DNA of 64,000 nt from contig OV884012.1 of NCBI GenBank assembly GCA_930367205.1, positions 151,109,405 through 151,173,404 of the forward strand. The letters run 5' to 3'. Source of the stretch: Acanthosoma haemorrhoidale (lineage: Eukaryota > Arthropoda > Insecta > Hemiptera > Acanthosomatidae). Shown piece after piece: positions 47,918-56,478 of this stretch. Positions within the stretch are counted from its first letter, which is position 1, and every line of letters starts with the position of its first letter. The notes below the pieces were generated by a model that was given only the letters and a program-made list of their open reading frames with translations, made no database searches and was not told the origin of the DNA. A program made the translations under genes and the position numbers.

Positions 47918-48304
47918 CTTTATTATGATGAAATTACAATCTGCCTTTACTTAATAGGCAATAAATAATTGAGATAACTGTTTTCATTCATACCATATTT
48001 ACAAGTCATCATTCGTTCGCACATTCATACAATATTTACAAACATTTACAAACAGCCCAGGGGCCCCCCAAGTCCACGGTTGTTGCCTCCCTCGCAAGCG
48101 AAAGAGGAAGCGGAGTCTCGGGAAGTCCCCCACGCTCCCCACCAGCCACGTCACCGGATACGAGCCAGTGGAGGCTGACGAAGAGCGCGAGAGCCACATA
48201 CGCTCAGGACATGATTGGAGAAACTGGCCATTGCCAGGACTCCCACTGTGCGCATTTATAGTAGGTCACGAGGCCACTGCCGTTTCAGTCTCCGGGGAGG
48301 ATTA
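47889..48304 (-). mobile_element. Jockey-A copy inserted in the jockey-B 3' UTR
   Basis: A 12-bp target duplication, TAGAACTAACTT, lies at 47877-47888 and 48305-48316. A poly(T) run (47887-47909, 23 T) represents the A tail, and the jockey-A UTR follows up to the first ORF2-tail codons near 48304. Removing it joins TTAGAACTAACTT to TAAATC, restoring a continuous AT-rich jockey-B UTR. It is almost identical to the copy at 2036-2405. Confidence 0.9.
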
Positions 48305-48361
48305 TAGAACTAACTTAAATCTAACAATAAAAACTTAAACTAAATATAAACTTAATTTTCC

Positions 48362-49912
48362 TCAACGGTCTGTTGCCATCGATGCGGGAAGGGTGGTGGG
48401 GTCATAGTGCTTAACACTGGTTTTGCGAGGTGCTGCCACGAAAAACTTGATGTGTCTCCAGCGGATGAACTCACCCACCGATAGCACACCAAGCAGTGTT
48501 GTTTGGTCAGCGTTTTTTAACCTCTCAATAAAGGTATGTCGGACCACTTTTCTCATGATCCCATTCTAAAATTGTTGGAGACTTTTAGCTGAATTGTCAG
48601 TCAAGTGAGTACATATTTATATATAATTAGTTCGAGACGCAGCGACAAGTTTGTTGAAGTTGGCAAGTGGTGAAGACCTGTGTTGTCCTTTTTCTATTTT
48701 GTTACTTAAATGAGTAGAGAAATGGAGATTCCTATCAATTTTTATACCCAGATAGAGCATTGAGAAATCCGGTGAGTTCTCTTGGCCTCCTATAGTATAG
48801 GATTTTGGCAAAGTTTTTTTCCCCCCAGTCGGTCTTCCCGGCGTTCCCTCTGATGTTTAACTTGCCTAGTCTGCCACTGATTAAGTTACGAACTGACTCG
48901 GCCTGTGCAAGAGCTCTTTGAGTATTCATGATGATGTTGTAACCCACAATGTCGTCGGCGAAAACGATTACAGTAGGTTTCTTGCAGTTTGTCCAAACAA
49001 TTTCAGATGGTACATGCTAAAAAGCACCAGAGACAGAATTGCACCTTGAGGAACTCCACAAGACAGAGGGAATGCGTTAGAGAGGCAATCATCCACCCGT
49101 ACCCTCACCATCTGTCGTTCAAGAAAGAAACCAACATGGTGTATAACTGCTTTGGGCATTCCCAGTCGCAAAGCTGTCGGTTCAGCATTCCGTAAAATAA
49201 TGAGTCGAAACCTGCGTGCAGTCCAACGAGATCATAGCAGTTGCTGTGTTCCTCTTGTTACCAAGGGTGGCTTCCGTCTGTACCTTCAAAAGCAGATGTT
49301 CTGTTCTCAGATGACCCTCAAAACCTGTCTGCTCCTATGGAATGATAGAAATTTCCGAACAGAACTCCTTCAGGAACAGTGCGGTGTCATCTTTCTGAGA
49401 ATCTTCCCCATGTGAGGGAGCAGATTGATCGGGCGATAGTGGGCTGGGTGGTCGCCTCTCTTTGTAGGCTTTCGCAGTGGGAACGATATAGCTTGTTTCC
49501 ACGCTGCTTTGAAGTATCGCAACTTGAATTGTACAGTTTACGAGTTGGGCCATCCCTCTCCTCAGCTGGTTCAGCAAAACCGTTTGTACCCCGTCACGCT
49601 TGGTTTCCCTGTCACCGGAGAAGAATCGCCTTGAGCTGCTTCGGGGAAACAAACATATAGTTCTGACCTGTCCTCAGCTGCTGAGGTTCTTCGTAGTTAT
49701 CAGTCCCTGATCTAGCAGTGTTGTCTGCAGTGTAGTGGTCGGCCAGTATTTTCGCCTGTTCTTCCACTGTTGGGTCGGGTGTCGCCGTCATGAAGGTGGA
49801 CACCTGATTCCTTCTTGGTAGTGGTCCTAAGGAGCTTCCAAAACTTACGGAAATCGCCACGTGAGCCACGAAGCCGTTCATGCCACATCGCCGTCCTCGA
49901 ATTCCTCATCAA
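48362..49912 (-). pseudogene. Jockey-B reverse transcriptase, decayed
   Basis: Recognisable blocks in order on the minus strand, in shifting frames: the pre-RT region RGSRGDFRKFWKLLRTTTKK (about 49870-49800); RT block 2 with HYRPINLLP and GKILRKM (about 49440-49390); SCGVPQGAILS (within 49171-48968); the palm FADDI, with its FADD codons at 48951-48962; the thumb LYLGIKIDRNLHF (near 48760-48720); and an ORF2 C-terminal tail (48556-48362). At least five frame changes separate the blocks. The FADD motif itself is intact, but no functional polymerase can be made. Confidence 0.82.
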
Positions 49913-50007
49913 GCCACGAATTGCGTTGTGAGAGAGTTTACTACTTTCTTGGCTTGGTGCCTTGTTCTATACCAGTTATTCTTCCAATTATTACGTAATG
50001 CAATAAG

Positions 50008-50415
50008 TCAAAGAATATGGTCTGGCGGTTTTTGTAGCATGGGCGGCTTCGGGCTAAACTTAGGGATGACAGTGTTAGCTGCATCGACGATAACCTCGGT
50101 TAGGAATGCTTCCTGTCGATCCACTTCTTCTGTACTGCAGAGAGCAGCAACCGTATCCAATTGGTGGCAAAGTTGTGATCGATATAGGTCCCAGTCAGCC
50201 CGACGATAGTCGTACTTAGTGGGACGTGGGATCGCAACTCTACCGTCAATGGAATACAATACTGGTAGGTGGTCAGTCGTCACTAAATCCAGGGTCTCAC
50301 AATTGTTTATCCTGTGTGGCTGTTTTGTGAGTAACCTACTGATACTAGGTACTGTCTCAGATACTGTCTCGTCTATGGCAAAAAGTATAGTTCTGGGGGT
50401 GAACGACAGTAAAGG
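50008..50415 (-). pseudogene. Jockey-B endonuclease, C-terminal part
   Basis: The frame includes LVTTDHLPVLYSIDGR, matching the conserved S/T-DH-LPV endonuclease block with its catalytic Asp-His. The linker to the reverse transcriptase follows. The matching N-terminal part lies on the other side of the solo LTR at 51437-51913. Confidence 0.75.
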
Positions 50416-50420
50416 GCATC

Positions 50421-51431
50421 TGTCGGGATATTGGTTGAACAATTGTCGGAGGTGAACAATTGTCGGAAAAGGTGAACAATTGTCGGAGGTCAACAATTGT
50501 CGGATTGCTGTAGTTAATAACATGGACCATGTTCCATGTAGGCGTTAATATCTGACTCCATTTATCGATAGGGATGTGTCCCGACAAGACACTGTGTTCA
50601 GGATGAGGTTCAGAGGTTCATAAAGAATAATACCAGTTTTCAGAGTTCGGGAGAGAGATCGGCAGCGTAATAAGTACAAGTCGTCAGAGGTCTGCTATAG
50701 GCTGTGTGACAAGTGCCGTCGTAGAGTAGCGGAAGGCTGAGTAGGCATATCGCGACGGTGATAGCGGATATCGGTATGTAGAAACTAGAAAAGAATGAAG
50801 AGTGGGGCCTACCAGGGGCCAAGTGCCCCCGGTGTCGAGTTACTCGGAAGACTAAGAGACGGAGTAGCCCACCAGGGCCAGGTGCCCTGGGGTTAGTGAT
50901 AAGTCGTGCGCTATGAAGACTGAGAGACTGAGTGGGCTGAAGAGTGAAATTTTACTGATATAAATATGATAACCCCCTCCCTCGTGGAAGGCCGGTTTGT
51001 CTGCCCAGAGTAAGTTTTACGATACACAGGTAGTCACTCCCTTTTAGTTTATTGACCTTTGGGGTAAAAGAGTGTGTTTTTTATGGTTGCTAGCAGGGCT
51101 TCACCCCCTTGGGTTATTTGACCACCTATAGCAAGGTTATTATCCCATGGGTCCCAAAAGGGTTCCTAGCATGATTTATTGACCGTGGGAACGTGACTGA
51201 AGGTCTATTTTAATAGGGGTAAGTGTCCTTTGCCCAGGTTTTATGGTACCAGGTGGCTAATTCTCTTGGTTTATTGCCGCACCCTTTTAGTTACCTGTCT
51301 ACGACTTCCGACCTCTCTATGATTTATTACCAGAAGTTACATAATGAAGTTACATGACATTTTCTATTATAATACATTAATTATGAACCAGAGTGTAGGG
51401 TAATTTACATATATAGTTAGCGGTCGCTATA
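50421..51431 (-). mobile_element. Solo LTR of a CsRn1-like gypsy family
   Basis: A 1011-bp LTR with a 5-bp target duplication, GCATC, at 50416-50420 and 51432-51436. On the minus strand it starts TATAGCG (an expected TG start mutated to TA) and ends CCCGACA. Blocks shared with the 5' LTR at 52297-52926 include the AAATYACCCTACACTC start region, CCATAAAAAACACAC and the GTGTCTTGTCGGGACACA-type segment. The two LTRs differ by large indels. It has no internal region, as expected after LTR-LTR recombination. Its 3' end carries four copies of a CCGACAATTGTT motif. Confidence 0.82.
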
Positions 51432-51436
51432 GCATC

Positions 51437-51913
51437 TTTACCAATTTTCTCCCCGCTGAGTTTACGGTGGCATTATTCCCCAGGAGATGACGCACATTTA
51501 AGTCTCCGACAACCCAGTGGTTGTTTTTCTTAGCACACTCTGTAAGAAGGGCTGAGAACTCTTGGAGAGACACCCTCGGTCTCTTATACATGGTGGTGAG
51601 ATAAATGAGTGTCCCAGGTTTATCTTCACCGTCAAGTTATGGAGCCTGACATGTATTAAGTGGCGCAGCCAGTTTCATCGATGTGATACCGTGTCATATA
51701 GCCACCAGAACACCGCCGTAGCAATCGGTCCGTTAAGAGTATCAGACAACAGAGTAGCCTTAAGATCTGGTTCATAATTCTCGTGTCCGTGAGCACAACG
51801 ATGTCTGGTGTGGAGATTGCTGTTAGCGCCTCCACTTCTTCGAGTATAGTCATCAATAATAATAATAAGTCATGATCGTCAACGTTGAACTTAAGTATTT
51901 TGTACTTTCCCAT
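51437..51913 (-). pseudogene. Jockey-B endonuclease, N-terminal part
   Basis: The minus strand reads KILKFNVDDHD, later STPDIVVLTDTRI (the metal-binding T-E-T-R-like block, with Glu replaced by Asp), then near the LTR junction VVGDLNVRHLLGNNATVNSAGRKL, where GDLN is the catalytic GDxN motif. It is cut by the solo LTR directly after KLVKM. Confidence 0.72.
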
Positions 51914-51951
51914 GGCGTGTCAATTGAGCAAATGCATAATAAATTCCCTGA

Positions 51952-52284
51952 TCATGGTCTCGAGAACCGAGAACCATGGCGGAAGGCTAGGTCGCGTCTT
52001 GATGACGTTGCAGAGCGACTTCTGCGTACTTCGCTTCTCCTGTGAAGTTCGGTGTGGTGATGGGCGGCTGTTGGTACTCGGTAGGGGCACGCTCTGGACG
52101 AATATACGTGATGTCCGTCACAGTTGGAACACTTTGCTTCTTGTGCCTTGTCACATTCACCTGATTCTTGCGAGCAACGAACACAGACGACCTTTTGGCC
52201 ACAGTGGTTTTTAGTGTGTCTTAACCAAACTTCTGGAATCTGTGACATTGTGGCATGCCCTTTTGCCCGTATATAGGGGACCAC
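51952..52284 (-). pseudogene. Jockey-B ORF1 (gag-like) zinc-knuckle fragment
   Basis: The frame contains HTKNHCGQKVVCVRC followed by KCSNCDGHHVYSSRACPYR, matching the second and third zinc knuckles of jockey-type ORF1 RNA-binding proteins. The first knuckle is frameshifted. The N-terminus is missing because the element stops at the neighbouring LTR at 52296. Confidence 0.72.
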
Positions 52285-52296
52285 CCTAAAAAGGAC

Positions 52297-52926
52297 TGTA
52301 GCGTAGCGCTAAATATATGTAAATCACCCTACACTCGGGTTAGTAATGTATTATAATATAATGTAAATCTTTGTAAGCTTCTTTGAATAAATCAGGGTCG
52401 CGGCACGTGGTAGGAAGCCAGGCAGACATATGGGCACCGACAGACGGTCAATTAACCTGAGTGGGTGAGACCCTAGCAGCCATAAAAAACACACCCTTTT
52501 ATCCCAACGGCCATATAACAAAGAGGCACTGGCCACCTGCGTATCGTAAAACATACCCCTGTCAGCCAACTGCACCTCTCACGAGGTAGAGGAGATGGTA
52601 TAAAAATGCCAGGGAATAAAGGGCTGACCCTACTCTCTCTCTGCTGTCCTATGAGTCGTCACGCTGTCTCACAGTCTTGAGACCACCTGACGCCTCGCGC
52701 CTACCACACTGCCGTGCCCCGTTTGAACTCTGAACCGGGCTTATTATTTATGAACCTCTGAACCTCATCCTGAACACAGTGTCTTGTCGGGACACATTCC
52801 TATCAATAAATGGAGTCAGATATTAAATGCCGACATGGAACAATGGTCCATGTTATAAACTACATCAATCCGCACTTGTCACCAGGGCTAGAGTGATCAG
52901 GCACTCCCCTAGTGACACCCCCGACA
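52297..52926 (+). repeat. 5' LTR of the CsRn1-like element
   Basis: A 630-bp LTR starting TGTAGCG and ending CCCGACA. TATAAAAA at 52599-52606 is a good promoter candidate. It is homologous to the solo LTR at 50421-51431 but much shorter, with several deletions. No target duplication partner is available, because the 3' end of the element is missing. Confidence 0.78.
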
Positions 52927-52927
52927 A

Positions 52928-53000
52928 TTGGTAACCTTCGACGTGAATGAGAAGCTCAACATGATCAAGACACCGCGACAATTGGTGACTTTGACGTGAA
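52928..53000 (+). other. Primer binding site, duplicated
   Basis: TGGTAACCTTCGACGTGA at 52929-52946 begins two bases after the LTR. A second version, TGGTGACTTTGACGTGA, is at 52984-53000. Both resemble the tRNA-Trp-complementary PBS reported for the CsRn1 clade, with a few mismatches. The surrounding segment of about 55 bases looks tandemly duplicated. Confidence 0.6.
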
Positions 53001-53069
53001 CGAGAAACCGACAATTGAGGAACCCGCCACGAGAAGCCGTCGTGATCTCAGAAGAAACCTTTTCTTACG

Positions 53070-54445
53070 ATGGCCGACCCACCAGCCCCGTCCGACGAAT
53101 CATGCTGTGTGACCGTACACGCCATTTCTCGGACGTGCAAACTGCCGGAATTTCATGAAGAAGACCCAAGACTGTGGTTCCTGCAGGTCGAAAATATTTT
53201 TTTAACGAGCCGGATCTCTTCGCCTAAAGCCAAATCGGAGCATATTTACGCTCAGCTTCCGTTCAAGGTACTAACACAGGTCGCAGACCTAGCGTATTCT
53301 CCAAGCGATAGTCCCTACGAAGACTTAAAGGCTCGTCTTATCGAAACAGCCAGAGCCACTACAGACGACTGATCCGGTTATTGGAAGAGACACACCTCGG
53401 AGACCAGAAACCTTCACATCTCCTGCGCCAAATGCAAGCACTGGCAGGACCCACGACCTTTGAGGACGTCATTCGCACCCTGTGGCTTCGCGCCTTGCCA
53501 GACAGGGTCCGCGAAATACTGGCATCGCACTACGAGGCGAAATTATCGAAACTGACGTTGATAGCGGACAAAATCATGGACTTAAGTTCAACAACCGCGA
53601 TACACGCAGTCCAGCCCACATCGACTAACGAGGTCAGCCTGCCACGCTCCAGCTGTGACAGCCAGACAGTCATCGCACAGCTCACCCAACAAGTAACTGT
53701 GCTGGCCAATTCCATGAACAGACGAGAAGAAAACGGGCCCGCTCGGCGATACCAGCGACCGAAACCAACTACCGGATCTAGTAATAAGGGCTTATGCTTC
53801 TACCACGACAGATTTGGTAAGGAAGCATATCGATGTCGCTGGCCCTGTAGGTGGGTTGATGACGCTACCACACGACCGAGGAAACTAAAAGTCGCCACGG
53901 TCAGAGCGATACCCATGGCAGGCCTAACCTTTCGCCACCTATTCGTGACAGACGTCCGCACTCGGCAGCGTTACCTGATAGATACGGGAGCAGCTATCTC
54001 CGTACTTCCGCCACCCAAAGTAAAAAAGGCTATATCTTCCGACTACCAGCTCTACGCCGCTAACGGCAGCGCCATTCCAACGTATGGAGAAGTCAACAGG
54101 AACCTCGACCTAGGCCTGCAACGGATCTTTAAATGGAACTTCATTATGGCAGAAGTCCAGCAGCCAATCCTAGGTGCCGACTTCCTGGCTCATTATCACC
54201 TACTGGTAGATCTTCAGCACCGCCAGCTGATCGATGGCATGACCGGTCGTCTTACCACGGGAAGAACACACGTCGCTACGCTCTCCGTGATATCAAACAT
54301 ACCACCCGGCAACAAATACGCCGGCCTCTTACGGCGCTACCATCAGCTAACACGACCACAACAACCTATGGGCTCAATTCCGCCGACAAAGGTAGAGCAC
54401 TACATAGACACGCGTGGACCGCCCGTATGCAGCAAGGCTCGTTGA
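53070..54445 (+). pseudogene. gag: CsRn1-like Gag-protease with a frameshift
   Basis: ATG at 53070 opens gag, which stops at TGA 53370-53372. The protein continues in another frame from about 53374 (IRLLEETHLGDQKPSHLLRQ), so one or two bases are lost. Capsid features: LPEFHEEDPRLWFLQVE near the start and GPTTFEDVIRTLWLRALP. The CHCC zinc motif CFYHDRFGKEAYRCRWPC is typical of this clade. The aspartic protease signature LIDTGAAISVLPP lies near 53970-54010, followed by QQPILGADFLAHY. The frame ends with a stop just before the reverse transcriptase. Not functional. Confidence 0.85.
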
Positions 54446-55030
54446 TTAGCGCCAGCGAAATATCAGGCCGCCAAGGAAGAATTCCGGCGTATGATGGACG
54501 AAGGAATTTTTCGGCCCTCCAACAGCCTGTGGGCCAGCCCCCTTCACATTGTCACGAAAAAGGACGGAACAATACGCCCCTGCGGAGACTACCGACAACT
54601 GAACAAAAAAACCATCCCCGACCGTTATGGTGTGCCCAATATTTCAGACTTTAACAACCAGTTGTTTGGCACTACCATATTTTCAACACTTGACATCAAA
54701 AGGGCTTACCATCACATTCCGGTAAACCCTCAGGACATCCCCAAAACGGCTATTATCACTCCCTTCGGACTTTTTGAATTCCTCCGAATGACGTTCGGAC
54801 TTCGCAACGCTGCCCAGTCGTTCCAGAGGTATATGGACAACATTTTTAGAGATCTACAATTTGTGTTCGTATACCTCGATGACATACTAATCGCTTCGGC
54901 CAACGAAGAGGAACACCACCGTCACCTGGAAACAGTCTTCGGTCGTCTGGCTGCTCATAGTCTAACCCTTAACATCGCGAAATGCGTGCTAGGACAGCCC
55001 GAGGTCGATCGATGTCGATTCCTTTCCTGA
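54446..55030 (+). pseudogene. pol: CsRn1-like reverse transcriptase, truncated
   Basis: After a frameshift and stop near 54443 the frame resumes LAPAKYQAAKEEFRRMMDEGI. It contains the RT blocks GDYRQLNKKTIPDRY, TIFSTLDIKRAYHHIPV, FGLFEFLRMTFGLRNAAQSF and the catalytic VYLDDILIAS (YLDD). It ends at the thumb near residue 175 of this segment. Everything beyond (connection, RNase H, integrase) is deleted. Confidence 0.88.
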
Positions 55031-56478
55031 ATACGTTCCAGCGTATTTGTGGTTGCAGAATATAAATTTGAAGTGAAAAAAACCGGATCATTTGCATATT
55101 AAATAAAATCGATTCACGATTCTACTCACTGCTACTTCTTGAACTTCAAATTTGACTTTGAATTCGAAGTCTAAACCCTATTAAACATTAACTGCCCAAA
55201 TTCGTGACCAATACGACAGAGTTTTCAAACAAGAAACAACTTTTGTCCATCTGTATTTGCAATTCTGTATGTAAGTAGGACTTAGAGCTAAAAACACTTT
55301 ACCCTCCTCTAATTTGGTCTTTGCTTTCCCCTTGATAAGAGGAAGACAAAGCACTTAATTCAAACCCAATTTTTTCAACCAAATTAACTTTCGGAAATTT
55401 TATTAGAAACTGAGAATTTCTTTCAATCCATTTATTATTATTACTAATTTAGAACATCGGCGTTCCTGGTTTATGATCAATATCCTCAGTAATAAATTTC
55501 CTGAGAATACATTCAATCATACTGAGTACGGTATCAAATTAAAGATCTTGACGTCCTAATTAATAAAGTGCTATATGTGTGGGTGCTAAAGTGAACAACT
55601 ATAATTACTTGTCCAGTAAAGTCATCAAACGTGTATTCGCGATTTTTTGTAACCATATTATATATTTTGCATGAAAGTTTTAGTTTATGTCCTAAAGATG
55701 CTATAAAAAGCAAACCTTTCAAAAATATTGAAGGGTATTCTTTGGCTTCTAATTATAAAATAAATATTTTCCGATCATATTATGTGGGGCATCAAATTGA
55801 AAGTCTAGCCATATCCAGAGGGGTCTCATTTATAGTATATATTAACAAGTAATGAGAGGCTTTATTATAACAAAAAGCCGTTAACACTTTCAATAAAACA
55901 GTTTCACCTTGTGTGATGGATCACACTTTACTTGAGTTTTTTTTTTGAGTGAGCGATAACAACTCAATATCAAGAGTTAATGGAACATTGTCAACCGCTT
56001 TCTGTAGTAAACCGAGACCATCGCATCGAAACGTTCTCTCAACCTGACGATACTAATTGAAAGTCAGACAATGTGGTAATGGAACTACCTAATCTGGTCT
56101 TAAGCTGGAAGGCAGGATTTTGGTTGCATCCATTTTTATATAAACTGAGAACTGGCTACTGTCAAAAATGTTAATAAGTCGAAAACTACCAAATCATAAT
56201 AGAATAACTGTTTTATTTTATAATAAGAAGGATGTAGGTTCAAGACCAAAGACATTTCGCCGATGGTTTAATGTACAATAGAAAATCACATTAGTTTTTA
56301 AAAGTAGAAGAGGGGGGATACAGCTATTTAATAAAACAAATAACAGCTCGTTGTTTTTTAAACCTGTATTATCGGTTATACGTTTCTTGCCCATCAGTGT
56401 AGAAGGTTTAATGTTGGATATCATGTAATTCATTCAGTTTATAAATTGAACACACAATTATTAGTTCCTAATAATCCT
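55031..56478. other. Intergenic region upstream of NTHL1
   Basis: AT-rich, with no recognisable gene or element. The NTHL1 promoter and 5' UTR should lie in the last few hundred bases, but no TATA box or initiator can be assigned with confidence. Confidence 0.5.

Larger units (their letters stand above)
47838..52296 (-). mobile_element. Jockey-B non-LTR retrotransposon, decayed and twice interrupted
   Basis: In minus-strand order it has an ORF1 zinc-knuckle region (52284-51952), endonuclease (51913-51437 and 50415-50008), reverse transcriptase (49912-48617), a C-terminal segment (48556-48362), and a 3' UTR that resumes at 47876 beyond an inserted jockey-A copy. A solo LTR (50421-51431) splits the endonuclease. 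The 5' limit at 52296 abuts the LTR of the element at 52297. Frameshifts and stops are frequent throughout, so it is much older than its insertions. Confidence 0.85.
52297..55030 (+). mobile_element. CsRn1/Kabuki-like gypsy retrotransposon, 5' half only
   Basis: The element has a 5' LTR (52297-52926), a primer site matching the tRNA-Trp-type PBS of the CsRn1 clade, gag with that clade's unusual CHCC motif, protease and the first half of the reverse transcriptase. It then stops abruptly near 55021. RNase H, integrase and a 3' LTR are absent downstream. It lies head to head with jockey-B. The coding region has at least two frame disruptions. Confidence 0.85.
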
